DNA from: Ampullaceana balthica
Taxonomy: Eukaryota > Mollusca > Gastropoda > Lymnaeidae
Length of the DNA stretch: 64,000 nucleotides
Reading direction: 5' to 3'
Assembly (NCBI GenBank): GCA_944989445.1
Contig: CALYLW010000346.1
Coordinates: 344,001 to 408,000, forward strand
Made by a program: the position numbers and the translations under genes
Part shown: one piece after another, positions 33,265 to 45,885 of the stretch
Layout: every line of letters begins with the position of its first letter
How positions within the stretch are numbered: the first letter of the stretch is position 1
Notes under the pieces: model-generated
The model's database searches: none
Told to the model about the DNA's origin: nothing
What the model saw: the letters and a program-made list of their open reading frames with translations, nothing else

Positions 33265-33421
33265 TACCGCATCATTGTAGAGAAACGCGCACAGGGTTCT
33301 CATTGATTTTGAGTTCTAGTGAGTTTAAAATGATACATCTCCTTATATTCATTGTTGGTATAACTGTATTTTATTCTTACTTTATATTTTTTATTTGTTT
33401 ATATCTATCGATCTATCTGTC

Positions 33422-33426
<5 letters not shown>

Positions 33427-33515
<89 letters not shown>

Positions 33516-33520
33516 CATAT
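33427..33520. repeat. (TA)n microsatellite
   Basis: About 90 bp of TA dinucleotides, followed by 'catacatatatgtatata'. ORFs of alternating Tyr/Ile here are spurious. Confidence 0.95.
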
Positions 33521-33541
33521 ATGTATATAATAAAATTTAAT

Positions 33542-35095
33542 TTATTTGTGTTCGTTCGTCCGTCGATACGACGAGGACCACTCTAGTCATCCGTGTGTTG
33601 TCTGTGCGTGCGCAGATGGCTGATTAGGCCGATCCTTGAACGGAAGGTTCGGGAACAGAGGGGTGTGGCGAGAAAGATGTGTTGTATGTTTGGCAAGTTT
33701 GTCTAGGGGTATATTGTCTAAATAATCCCTCCCGCTCACAACGCATACACTTTAGTGATCTCTCTCAATCGATATATCAACAGACCAAAGGGTGTAAAAA
33801 TGTAACAATAAATTTATTTACATAAATTACACAATAGTGGAAACTGGTTCCAAATGATGACAGTAATATAATCAATTAACTATCCCTTCTTTGACCTAGC
33901 TTTGTCATCATCAAGCTAATCCTTGTAACCGAATGTTTATGGTGTGTATACTTAATTGCAATGGGGTCGTCGCGCCCCGCTCTGTGTAGCGGTTGGTTCT
34001 GCACGCTCCCCTGGTCAGTAGGTGTGATGAAGCGTTCAGCTGGGTAGTGCTGCCCCACACACGGCTCCGTCAGTGCTGACGTGTGTGTGGTTGGTTCTGC
34101 AGGGTCCCTCTAGCTGAATCGTTCGGTTCCTTAAGCTCGGTATACTGCTCACCTATGGTTCCAGGTGACTTCGGTGATCACGGAAGTGTGAATGACCGGC
34201 TTCTATACGTATAGTGTGTTTATACGGATAGGCTTCGACATACGCAACGTGCGTTTGTCGGCATCAGTTTACGTTGGACGTAATACTGGTAACTGTTGAG
34301 GTGTTCTCAGGTTCCTGTCGATGGTGCAGGGCTGAGGTAGGTTGACAGTCCAAGTCGCTTGGAACAGCGGTGGGTCCAGCTCTTGGTCCTGAAGGTTAAC
34401 GACACTTCTCCCGGTACTGGCGGGTGCATAGAAACCAGACTAAAAATAGAAAACGTATATGTGTAGTTTCTCTACTTTGTCTGCTTTAATCTATCCTTCT
34501 GGCTGCCGAGCCTTCAGAGCAGGGTGCCAAAAGGGAATTAAAATAGATTGATATAAACAAATTTAGCATGTAATATATTTACACAATACGAGAATGAAAT
34601 CAGTATCTCATCTCTACCACCACGGGCGCAGCTCTAACTGGCGGACACCTCGTAAGTGGAGTGAGGTACAAAATATAATAATGTTATACACTACACGCAA
34701 ATACAACGTGGTCCATCTGTTTGAGGGAGCGCGTGTAATCATAATTAAGAAATAAACATAGGATATTCAAATCTTGCACGTGGCGCCGTGCGGAGATCAC
34801 GGGGTTAACACACTTCAATAATTTCAGCATAGCATTCTACACGGGTTGACATTTAGATAATTACATGAATGAATTATATATACAAATACGAGGGAACAAA
34901 GCTGGAGTTCAACTTACATGGATTCTGGCTCGAAACCAATGTCGGCTCACTCGCTGCAAGGATGTAAGCGGATACAGTGGGGTGAATGATGGTCATACGG
35001 TCACTGCATTCGGCTGACGTCTTGGGCGGAAAAGAGGGTGCTATTTGGTTTGCCTTGCCCTTTATACCCGATGGGTAGCATACTCATCCCTTTTC
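33542..35095. other. Unclassified non-coding block
   Basis: More GC-rich than its surroundings, no long frame. 33560-33640 ('gtccgtcgatacgacgagga') resembles 3' ends of molluscan LINEs, so part may be the 3' UTR of the LINE at 35100-38870, interrupted by other sequence. On the - strand a CCAAT and a GTATAAAGGG box (35061-35068) lie at the right edge, meaning unknown. Confidence 0.35.
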
Positions 35096-35166
35096 TGATT
35101 GGATGTTACTTGTTGTTTCTCAGTCATGCAACCGTGACCTGTCGCATGATTCTGGGGCATGCCTAA

Positions 35167-37141
35167 TCAGGTCGAGTCGCTGCATTGTTGACGTTTTCGG
35201 GTCAGACGATAGTGAGTTTTCATTTTCCCGTGCGCAGATGAGTTTGACTCCATAAATTTCGTCACAAGGGGACAAGGGACGAGTGCGACATCTCCTGGAG
35301 GGTTGACAGCATGGGCCTTTCGGGCTTGCCTCTTCTTTTCTGCGGCGGTGATCCGGTTTGCCTCGCATGACCTGGCACCTTCGTGGATGGAAGAGCGCCA
35401 GGTGGATCGGTCCATTGCAGCTCGTTCCCACGTGTCTGGATTGATGGCAAACGCTTTCATTGAGGCTTTCAGTGTGTCTTTGAAGCGTTTCTTTTGCCCA
35501 CCGTGGGACCGCTGGCCATACTGGAGCTCACCATAGAAGATTCTCTTTGGCAGTCTCTCGTCTGGCATTCGGACAACGTGCCCTGCCCAGCGAAGCTGGG
35601 TCTGCATCAGGAGGGTGAAGATGCTGGGGAGACCTGCCCTGGTCAGTACCACTGTGTCTGGAATTTTGTTCTGCCACTTTATGCCGAGAATCTTCCTGAG
35701 GCTTGTTATATGAAAGTGGTTAAGCTTTCTTGCATGGCGCTGATAAACAGTCCAAGTTTCACAAGCATATAGCAGTGTGGGGAGCACCACTGCCCTGTAC
35801 ACTTTCAGCTTGGTCTGGATGGTAATGCCTCTTCTGTTCCAGACATTAGGGTACAACCTGCCGAAAGTGGAGCTGGCTCTAGCAATTCTGACGTTCACTT
35901 CGTCATCGATGGTGACATTTTGAGACAGTGTGCTGCCTAGGTATGTGAACCGGTGCACTGTGTTGAGTCTCTGGCCGTTGACAGTGATGTTGGGCTCTAC
36001 GTAGGGCCTTCCAGACGCGGGCTGATGGAGGACCTCAGTCTTCTTAGTGTTGATTGTTAGACCAAAGTTTGTGCAGGCGCTGGAGAACAGGTTTACACTG
36101 CGTTGCATGTCGGCTTCTGAGACAGCGTTGAGGGCACAGTCATCAGCGAACAGCAGGTCTCTGATGATGTCTGTCATAACCTTGGTTTTTGCCTGGAGCC
36201 TCCGAAGGTTGAACAGCTTGCCATCTGTGCGGTACTTCATGGTTGACACCAACATCCTCGTCTCTGAAGGCCTCTGTCAGCATGGCGGAAAACATGAGGC
36301 TAAACAGTGTTGGTGCCAGGACGCAGCCCTGCTTGACCCCGTTTGTGACTGGGAAAGGATCAGAAAACTCCCCGCTGTCCTGGACTCTGGCCTGCATGCC
36401 CTCATGGAATTGTTGCACCAAGACGATGAATTTCCTTGGGCAACCGTACTTGGCCATGATCTTCCACAGACCCTCTCTGCCAACAGTGTCAAAAGCCTTG
36501 GTCAGGTCGACATAGGTGGAGAACAGGTCGGAGTTCTGCTCCTGACATTTCTCTTGCAGCTGCCTGGCAGCGAACACCATGTCGATGGTTCCTCGCTCTT
36601 TTCGGAATCCACACTGACTTTCAGGCAGGAGTCCTTGGTCAAGGTGGACTGTGAGGCGGTTGAGCAGGATTCTGGCAAGGATCTTTCCTGCGATAGAAAG
36701 CAGGGATATGCCTCTGTGGTTGTCCCAAGCCTGTCTACTTCTTTTTCGCTTATATAGATGTATGATGGTGGCATCTTTGAAGTCCTGCGGGATCGTCTCT
36801 TGCTGCCATATTAAGAGAAACAGCTGGTGGAGCCTTTCAGTCAGGGCTGTTCCCCCCTCCTTGTAGACCTCAGCTGGTATGGCGTCAGAACCAGGTGCTT
36901 TGCCACTGGAGAGAAGATAGATTGCTTTCTGGGTCTCGAGCAAGGTTGGGGGGTCATCCAGTGCTTTGTTTGTGGGCACTTGGGGGAGACGATTGATGGC
37001 TTCGTCGTTGATTGTCGAAGGGCGATTTAGGGACGTCATCGAAATGTTCGACCCATCTCTCCAAGATCTTCTCTTTGTCTGTGATGAGAGTGTTACCGTC
37101 TGCGCTGAGGAGGGGGTTTGATCCTGAGGGCGTGGGGCCAT
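35167..37141 (-). pseudogene. LINE reverse transcriptase portion of ORF2
   Basis: Two overlapping frames (37141-36143 and 36255-35167) joined by a frameshift near 36250. The first holds RT motifs up to the GVKQGCVLAP box; the second holds the catalytic FADD box (LLFADDCAL) and the C-terminal domain. The protein ends in SCDRSRLHD or another frame near 35120-35167. Confidence 0.85.
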
Positions 37142-38390
37142 ATACTTCTTTCAAGGCGTCGTAGAAGTTTTTATAGTCACGCCTGTCTGCATAGCCTTGG
37201 ATCTCGTCAGCTTTGTTGCCGAGCCAATCGTCCTGCATCTGACGGAGCTTCTGCTGTACAGTCTTGCGTATGTTGTTGAGTGCATCTCTCCTTGCCGTGG
37301 ACTTGGGGTTATTGAGGTAAGCTTGGTGAAGGTGGTGTTTCTCATCCAATAACTGCTTGATGTCTTCGGAGTTCTCATCGAACCAGTCCTTATGTTTCCT
37401 GGTCTGGGGGCCCAGGGTCTCTGTAGCTGTGGTGTAAATCAGCTCTCTGAGTGATGCCCAGTCGGCCTCCACGCTCTGGTTTCCCGGAGAGGTGGATTTC
37501 AAGCACTTTTCCAGAGCATCTACAAAGGACTGTTTGCAGCTGTCGGTATTCAGTTTGGCAACATTAAGCCGTTTCGGGGCCTTCTTCCCTTGCGGGCGTC
37601 GTTTAGGCTGAATGCGGATGTTGAGCTTGGTGATGATGAGGCGGTGGTCTGTCCAGCATTCAGCGACGCACATGGATTTGGTAACTCGTACATCCTGCCT
37701 GTCCCTCTTCCTCACGATGACGTAGTCAATAAGATGCCAGTGCTTCGATCGGGGGTGCATCCATGACGTCCGGTTACGAGTGGGGAGGCGGAAGATCGTG
37801 TTGGTGATCAGCAGTTCAAGTTCAGCGCAGGTCTGGAGTAAAAGAAGACCGTTGCTGTTGCATTGACCCACTCCATGGTGTCCAAGGACTCCTTCCCAGG
37901 CAACGTTGTCCTTGCCAACTCTTGCGTTGAAGTCACCTAGCAAGATGAGTTTGTCCGCCTTTGGAACGTCGGCAATGACAGTGTGAAGTTCTTCGTAAAA
38001 CTTTGCCTTTACGTCATCTGGATTAGTCATGGTTGGAGCGTCGGCACTGATGATGGTGAGGTGCTTCTTTCCAGCCAGTGGGAGTTTCATGGTCATGAGC
38101 CTGTCGTTCACTCCCTTGGGAAGTCCAGCCAGCTTTCCGACAAGAGTTGTCTTAACTGCAAACCCAACGCCTGCCTCACGTCGCTCCTCGCTGGGTCTGC
38201 CACTCCAGTAAAATGTGTAACCAGATCCTCTTTCGCAGAGCTCTCCTTCTCCCGCGAGCCTGGTCTCGCTCAGGGCTGCGACGTCGATGCCATATCTAGC
38301 GAGTTCTTTACCAATCAGGGCTGTTCTCCCCTAAGGTCTGTCTGTATCGTCTCTGTCCAGGAGTGTGCGCACATTCCATGCGCCTAATAT
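36954..38390 (-). pseudogene. LINE endonuclease portion of ORF2
   Basis: Frame open from 38111 and continuing upstream in phase to about 38390 with one TAG (near 38331). It contains the APE-type endonuclease residues N (AWNVRT), E (SETRL), D and N (GDFNARVG) and the terminal D-H (TDHRLI). Downstream part (KHKDWFDENSEDIKQLLDEK) links to the RT. A frameshift near 37030 leads to the next segment. Confidence 0.85.
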
Positions 38391-38874
38391 GAGAGGAAAT
38401 ATCCTCGTTTTCTTCTTTTTGTTTCGACCGCTGGTATGGGATGGATGCCAAAAGTGACTTGAGCGGTGACTTGGATTTAAGGAGTTGCGCAGTTCGTCGA
38501 GCTCACTCTCTTGCCCGAGGCCATCTTATCCAGCGGCAGGACTAAGTCGAGACGGCTGGTGATGGAGACGGGTGCAGTGGATGGCCATGATGTCCTGTGT
38601 GTCTTGTCATGCCCTTAGCGTTCCACAACGCTTTGCTGAGATTCGCCTTTTGACCGTTGACCAACTAGTGGTTCCTCCACTTTGTCCACAGAATCCAGTC
38701 TTCACGTGCATAGATAGACAAATCTAGATCACCGAGGGTTTGAGACCCGTCGGCTACCCTCACCAGGTTTAGCCAGCCAGTCGAAGCCGTTGCCCGGGGT
38801 GTGGCCACTGCGCACGTTGCAGTTTCTATGAGCCACTGGTGAGAGCTGTGAGACAACTTCCGGATTAATATTAA

Positions 38875-40090
38875 TAGTATTAACAGCCACAAAATGACAA
38901 GTCCGGGTAAAATACAACCAGACGAGCATAGAGGGAATTCATTTCCAAGATCAGTTCCTTGATAACTTTAGTTTCCTCAATTTACATTTGTATGTTGAAT
39001 ATTTCTCCAGCGCTTGATTATTTTTGTCTTTTAATGACAACAGAGAAATTTAGGTTCCGCCATTTTGAACAACCGGAAGTCATATGATTTATTTGTATGT
39101 AATATGTTAACATGCCTATTTTCAAACGTCGATCGGTCCATGTTTATAAAAATTATGGGGACCACTACACTAGTTCATACCAAATAGTTTGCTCACATGG
39201 CTACTTAAAAACGATTACTGGTCCGTTGCGATGAAAAGGTCGGGAGCCATTACACTAGTTTCTACCATTTATTTTGCTCACGTGCCTATGGACAAAATTT
39301 GACCGCTCCGTGGCGATTAAAAAGGTTGGGGACCAATGCAGTAGTTCATGCTAAATATTTTGCTTGCGAGTGTCAGCGATTCAGCGATGGATGTTTCCTC
39401 CTCCCTCTCTGCCCCCCCCCCAACCCGATCCGAATCTTATATAGAAACCATCATTCATTTCCAAAAGAAGGAATGGGAAGAAAGCGGGGAGAAAATCAAA
39501 TTGCAACGAGTGTACGTGTGATTATTTAATAAAAATGGTCGATAAACATATAGAATAAATGCATTTTAAAAGATATGTTTGTCATTTAAATCTTACCTTG
39601 ACCTTGACCAGGCATATTTCCCAAGTAATAATCTGTGTAAAGTCTGAGTTGAAGGGGAACTCGGGAATACTTTTTCGTCTATGACTTTACTGTGATGGGA
39701 CGCCTCTGAATCTGATTTGTACTTAGCTTACAGCTAACATAAAAAAATTTTGTTTGGTCTGAGACGTTGAAAGAAATGAAATTATCTGGCCGAATGTGTT
39801 TAACACTATTTTTTATTTTTAAAAAACGAGATTTGCTCGAAGCCTGATTTTAAAACACTTTTCAACGTTAAAAATCCGTTTAAATTCATCAACACACACG
39901 AAAAAAAACTACAATTTACCCATTTAATACTTGTTTTATATACGCATTGAAGTGTTTAAATTATTTAGTAAGTTGTTATTTTGTTTTCTGGTTTTTTGCT
40001 GTTGTTTTTTTTGTTGTTGTTTTGTTTCCTCTTAAAAATAAGTATCAGCAAAATAAGAAATTGATGAGCCCATTATTTTATTTTTTGTTC
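38875..40090. other. Non-coding; includes three diverged repeats of about 90 bp
   Basis: 39105-39370 has three imperfect copies of a block reading like 'gggaccactacactagttca' and 'tttgctcacatg'. The remainder is AT-rich with no gene recognised. Confidence 0.5.
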
Positions 40091-40093
40091 TAA

Positions 40094-40492
40094 AGGGCCG
40101 TCCATAAACGACGTCACGAACCTAGAAGGGGGAGGGGTCCACGCATTTGTGACGAAGGGTGATGAGGGGAGGGGGTATTTGAGAAATGTGACGTCACATC
40201 AAAACTCGTTCCACTTAAATATTTGATTTCCTTCAATTTATTTTATGACGTCTTACATGACTTCACGCGTGTTACAATAGTGCAGCCTTACACTAAATAC
40301 ATACTTGAATGAAAAAAAAGTGATTTGAAACATTCTCTTTTTCAAATAAAAAATACAGCTTTTATGGGGAGGGGGTGTCAAAGCTGTGTGACGTCATATT
40401 GGAGGGGCTCTAAGTTGTTGTGGCGACGCATAACGAAAAAAAAAGGGGGGGGGGAATCTGCCAAAATTGCGTGACGTCATATGGACGGCCCC
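40094..40492. mobile_element. PIF/Harbinger-like MITE, 399 bp
   Basis: Inverted ends AGGGCCGTCCATAAACGACG and, at the right, CGTGACGTCATATGGACGGC then CCC. TAA on each side (40091-40093 and 40493-40495). Rich in GTGACGTCA. Same family as 28835 and 52853. Confidence 0.8.
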
Positions 40493-41529
40493 TAACTACA
40501 TTTTAAAATTGTAATTTTTAAAAAAAATTTTGGCTCTTTTCAAATAAGATTTGATTAATTTTTTTTAGATAGTTCAAATTTTTAAATATTTTAAGGCGTA
40601 TAAGTGTTGTTTTTTTTTAAATGCTACATTTCTCGCAGAATTAGGTTTTTATTTCTAATCTGTAGATAGATAACACGTTTTAATTTTTTTATTAAAATGG
40701 CAAGAATTTTAAGGCGAAATATATTGAAATAATAACTTGAAAAAAAATCATTCAATAATACTTATGAGAAAATCAATATTAAGTAATTAAATTGAGGGAT
40801 TCTTTAAAGGTTCTTTCAATTCTTTTATCTTTTCACAGTCCAGGGCACATGACCGGTGTGTCATTGGTTTAGTTCTGTTGTTGGACAGAACCATTCAAAA
40901 TCACTGATGAGTGGCGGATACACAAATTATAAAGATGTGGGGGCGGGGAAGTGGAGGGAGGACGTCTTAAGGATTATAATATTTTAAACCCAGATATGCA
41001 CACCCACGCGTGAGTCGCTTGACTAGACAAACTCTTCAGCCAAACAAAAACTATTATTACCGTCTAACACGCCAACGTAAAAATATAATAATTACCCCCC
41101 ATACTGCTTCGCTTTTGTGTCAACACCAACACAGTTGTCCCGTAAAGGTTAGATGATGTATTAAATAGTTGGAACACTTGGCCAGCGGCTATCCCACGTA
41201 ATATATCAATATGTATAATTGACCAAAGCGAGTACGTGCAAATAAGCATGACGAATGACCCTCGCCGGGGTCGACCAATCAGTTTAAAGTTGGCAAGCGC
41301 AGGTGGTGGAGAAAAGGGTCATGTTTTGTTGTTGTTTTTTCCCCGAGACCAACAATGGTTCTTGCGTTCACGTGTGCTGTTCCTTCACAGAATAACATGT
41401 GACAAGTTCACTGACATTGTTTTGATTTCTTAGTGCTGTAGTTTGTGTCCGTTCTCCCCCCCCCCTTTTTTTTTCTTTGCACTATCCATGAGCAAGTCTG
41501 CGGCGTATGTTACACCGCGGCGCTTATCT

Positions 41530-42600
41530 AGTTATATATTTATATTAGCAAAATACCCGTGGTTTTCAGGGGCAAAGTAGGATTCAGTTAGTCTTTGGCA
41601 CCACCGTACAAAATTTCGTATATCTCTTGGATATATTTGTTTGTCAGTATTTGTGAAGATCGTTTAAATTTAATGGGGTATAATATGACACTAAGAGCCC
41701 CCGTGACCAAGCGGTGCAAGAAGTATAATATAAAAAACCCGAAGATTTCAATCTGGACCAGGATGGAGATATGTGTTACTGGGAGCTCAATGCTCTATAT
41801 TATTTTAATATTGGTCAAGATCCATCCATTTACAGAGTAGCCAATGTTGAAAATGTTTTTTATTAATATATTGTAGCTCATGGGAAACAACATTTTAGGC
41901 CCCCGGCCCTTAAAAAGTGGTATTCTCAAAACGTTTTATGCAAGAAACCTTTGCGGGAGCGTACTCAAACACTTCACAAAGTTTTATGGCAATCAGATGA
42001 ATGAAATAATATTGATTCAGCTTATATTTATATACGATGGGGGGAAAATGACATTAAGGGCGCCCGGGCCCAAATCGGTGTAAGATGTGAAGTTCAAAAC
42101 ACCGATGGATTTCAATCTGAATCATGATGGAGTGTTTCAATATTTTTCAATATCTTTTAAATGAAATGGGGAATAAAGTCTTAAAGACTAAAAACAAATG
42201 TGAGGCCCAACCAACGTCTATGGAATTGACATTAGGAGTTTAATGCCCTATATTATTTTAACATGAGCCATTAAGTATGTATGTACCATGTTTGCTCAAG
42301 ATCCATCCATTTACACAGTAGCCAAAGTTTAAACTAATTTTTATCAAGCTCATTTAATTGGGGAAGGGGGGCAACATTTTTGCCCCCTCCCCAATGAGTG
42401 TATTTTTTTTTAAATACTTTTTACCTTTCCCAGAGTGCACTCAACAACTTTCTTAAGTTCTATTGCAATAGGATAAATAAAACACAATTTTTACAGCTTA
42501 TATAAGAAAGAAAAAACGTCATAATAAAAGTGCCACAGGTGCAAGATGTGAAGTTAATAACACCAATTGATTTCATTCTGGATTATGATAGATATATTTC
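41530..42600 (-). mobile_element. Helitron-like repeat, reverse orientation
   Basis: Contains reversed versions of the blocks found at 56270-62501: 'gcccccggcccttaaa', 'aggtgtt/ttcaaaacaccgatgga', 'caagatccatccatttacac'. The left edge, 'gcaaaatacccgtg', is similar in style to a reversed 3' end but lacks a clear CTAG. Confidence 0.5.
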
Positions 42601-42604
42601 TCAA

Positions 42605-43172
42605 CTAGTGTGCCGTTTATTTTGTTTACATCAACTTCGTATAATCCAGGCTCCGGAGTGGTGCATTCTGGTGTACATAAGAATTTGTTTGAAAGTATGA
42701 ACCACAGCCACCACCAACTATATACTCGCAACCCAGTTACAATTAACCTACCTGTGTTAGGCGACCAGATTGTAATGATTTGGACTGCTGCGAAGAAAAA
42801 ATGTCGACTTCAAGCCCACGACGTCTCACCTCCCCCGCTCAAGGAGTAGCGTAGGTAAAGTTTGTAACGTCCCTGAATGGCCTAGATCTTTGCCGCCCAA
42901 CACCCCCCCCCCTTTTCCGTAAATAGAAAATGTGCATTAGGCAAACATATAAAGAAATTGAGTGCCGATGAGTGTTAGGCTCCCTCCACGCCCTCTTCTA
43001 AGGACACTGCCTCCTCCAACTTAGTAAGGTACAAAAGATTGCGGGGTCGGATGTGGCTTACGGGTCACACCCGGATATCTAGCCTCGCTTTGAATCCAAA
43101 GACAAGATTTACCGTATTTTTACGTCATCAAGTCTATTTCTGGATTAACTGTTTTAGCGATTTGGAGGAGAC
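42605..43172 (+). promoter_or_regulatory. Conserved upstream region of gene 3
   Basis: Partner of 10690-10740 plus 14020-14495. At 42656-42684 it holds a single diverged unit of what is the 24-bp satellite in copy A. Confidence 0.55.
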
Positions 43173-43236
43173 AATAAAAGGGCCCAAACTTGTGTGTGGA
43201 GCTAAGACTGCTAACAACTTGTCTCAACTAACTCAG
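43173..43236 (+). promoter_or_regulatory. Gene 3 core promoter and non-coding exon 1
   Basis: AATAAAAGG (43173-43181), predicted leader exon about 43204-43236, donor CAG|GTGAGT at 43236/43237. Same layout as gene 1. Confidence 0.6.
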
Positions 43237-43614
43237 GTGAGTTATCTGAACTTGAATTTTATTTAACTATTTACAAACTCTAATCCAATAGAGCATTGAC
43301 TAGTGTTGCCGATGGAATATGGAAAATTTTCTGACAAATATTAGAAAGCCTCAAATTTTGGCGGACATACACATTTTTCATAGACATTTTTAAAAAATCA
43401 AAACTTTTTTGTTTTATAATACTGGCATCTCACGTTTGGACAAACCATTTTTTTTTGTTTTATTTAAAAAAAATTTTTTTAACCGGACAGTTCTTCAATT
43501 GACGCCTTTTACTGGCATAGACTCACTGATGAAACTTTCTAATTGATGAACGCTGACAATGATTTTATTTTTTGTTCTTACTAAATTTGAAAATCTTTTT
43601 AGATCTTTTCAATT

Positions 43615-43810
43615 ATCATATCTTATCGTATCTTATCTGTTTACAGACGCTCCTTCTATACAGAAGATTATTGCGTCCTACGCTTATCTATGGTTTGTGT
43701 TTAGTCCTGCATTTTTATTAGAGATTTAAATGTTGATAAAGTGTTGGTTTTCCTGGAATCTTCAGGCAACCCATTCCAAGCCCGAGTTCCGGACGGGAAG
43801 AAGGAATTAT
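43615..43810 (-). mobile_element. SINE-like repeat (family 2)
   Basis: Tail 'tcttatctgtttacagacgc' on the left, then 'ttggttttcctggaatcttc' and 'gagttccggacgggaagaag'. Matches 10458-10635. Confidence 0.6.
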
Positions 43811-44240
43811 TGTTTTATTGTTTTTAGATATATCGTTATTTTATAATTTAAGTCGTATAAATATTTTTAACAATTGCTACATTTCTCATAGAATTATATT
43901 TGTATTTCTAATATTTAGATAAATAACTCTTTTAAAAAAATTATTTAAAATTGTAAGAATTTTGAAGGTGAAATTCACTTAATTTTTTTTTAATAGATAA
44001 TTTATGTGGGAAAACTGAAGAATTCTTTAAAATTTATTTGTTTCCTGGTATTTTTTAAATTACCAGGATAGCCAGTTTTTATAACCAGCCAAAGAAGAGA
44101 AGCTTCTGTAGCCATGACAACAGAAAACTACACAAATAACAAATTGAAAAACTTTATGCATTTAAACATAGTTTACAGTTACGCTATAAATATTGTTACC
44201 TAAATACTAGACAAAATTGAATATGATTTGAATCGTACTT

Positions 44241-44480
44241 CATCATCATCATCATCATCAGTCCCGTGACCGTTGCGGTCGTTGGGGGAGCGCATAGACA
44301 CATCAACAGATAACGATCTCCACATATGCATATTTTGAGCGGCGGCCAATAATTCATGCAATTTCATCCCTGTCCATTCTTTTATGTTGTCCAGCCAGCT
44401 TTTCCGTTGTCGCCCTCTTCTACAGTGCCTTGTAGGATAATTTTTGTCAGTGTATCATGTCGCAGTACATGACCGAACCA
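44241..44480 (-). mobile_element. 5'-truncated LINE end with target duplication
   Basis: The - strand translates as FGHVLRHDTLTKIILQGTVE followed by GRQRKSWLDNIKEW and MHMWRSL, ending in a GAT/ATG microsatellite: the C-terminus and tail of an RTE-like LINE. It is bracketed by an exact 10-bp duplication AATCGTACTT (44231-44240 and 44481-44490), so the insertion limits are exact. Confidence 0.88.
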
Positions 44481-45885
44481 AATCGTACTTATTCGGCATC
44501 AAAGTGAAACATTTTACCTTTTTGACTATCAAACTCGTTTAATATACCTCAAAATATTCTTAGCTGACTTACCCAAGAGACTCCGACGAAAGAGAAGACA
44601 ACGTTTTGTTGGAGTAGCTTATATCGTTTTAAGATTTTTAACTGTTTACATCAAATTTGAGTGAGCTTCGATTAAAAAATTCAAACAAACTGCAAGCAGT
44701 ACCAATCCATTCAAAGAATGTTTTACTTTTTAATTCTAACACATTTTTTTACCTGTTATCAACGCAAAGAGATCAGCGGAAAATGGGTGAACATTAAATA
44801 GCAAGACTTGACCTGTTCGAACTGGCAGACAGACAAATGGACAATGTGTGTAGTTAAATAAAATTAAGTGTTTTTTTTTCTTCCAAAAAGACATTTTCTT
44901 CCGTCACACGTCTCTATAATCCAGATCTTGAACAAGTGTTACGCTCCAAGTCGAATACTATTAAAAAGTCTTCTACTTTAAGGGAATGTATCGATTTTAA
45001 ATTTTTAATTTTTAAAAATTTTATTAAAGAAATCTCAAATATGAGTTACGGATTCTGTTGATGACTTACATAATTGTATACTAGAACACTTGAACTCTAT
45101 GTCATAACGTGTAAAGAATAGTTTAACAACAGCTTCGAGCTGGTCTCATTGACCTGTATGGAAATAGCTGACATTAACTGCACTTTAAAATCCATGACAT
45201 CCGGGTCAGAACTCAAACGGGGGGAACGTATTGTGTTACCGCTGCTTAAAAAACAAAACAAAAAATCTATAGCTCTATAGATAAATTATAGGTAAGGTAG
45301 CATGTCATCAACAAATGTTAATACATGTATCTAATAATAGTTTCTCTCTACGCTTGGATGGTTGCAAACTATAACCCACCGCTCCCTTGATGGGACATCC
45401 GTGTTTTGTATACATCATTGTTATCTTCCCCAATATTTAGACAACGCGTTATATTAGGACTCTAGAATTATTTGTTAGTTACCTACACATTTTTTCCATT
45501 GACGTTTTGGTTACAGATTGCTTTATGGAGTCTAATCAAGCGTGTCCACGAGTTTCATCTTTCAGTTTTAGCAATAGCCCGTGACTTCATTACTGAAATT
45601 TTGTTGGTTGGCATTCTATTTTAATTAAAGGAAACACATTTGTCATGTAAAAAAATTTGCCTTATATTATAGAGTAAGCTTCCGGCAACTTTAATTCTTA
45701 ACGCCAATTTAACAGTCTTTCCCGTTCGTTATCTTAAGTAAAATAATCGTTTATGTCAGCAAGATAATGTCATTATGCCATTAATGCAACTGGTGACATT
45801 TCCCTTCATTAATTTTATCGATTTCCGTTATATAGACACTCCTTGTATTTTTATTTCTTTGTATGAGTCATGACAGAAAGTAATC

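Larger units (their letters stand above)
35100..38870 (-). mobile_element. Nearly complete RTE-like non-LTR retrotransposon
   Basis: The - strand carries a 5' UTR-like GC-rich leader (38870-38400), then an apurinic endonuclease (GAWNVRTLLDRDD, DVAALSETRL, LILLGDFNARVG, DHRLIITKL), then a reverse transcriptase (GFRKERGTIDMVFAARQLQE, VDLTKAFDTV, GVKQGCVLAP, LLFADDCAL) and a C-terminal region (LLYACETWT, LRKILGIKWQNKIPD, RWAGHVVRM). The frame is broken by a TAG near 38331 and by frameshifts near 37030 and 36250, so it is inactive but only lightly damaged. Clade assignment to RTE is from motif memory. No clean target duplication was found. Confidence 0.85.

Noticed and set aside
33303..33586. Tyr/Ile repeat ORFs
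   Set aside because: Encoded by (TA)n.
34740..34810. Possible retroviral primer-binding site (TGGCGCC)
   Set aside because: No LTR pair, gag/pol frame or polypurine tract is visible around it.
35262..36866. Several + strand ORFs (for example 36047-36757)
   Set aside because: Antisense shadows of the LINE reverse transcriptase; no independent domain.
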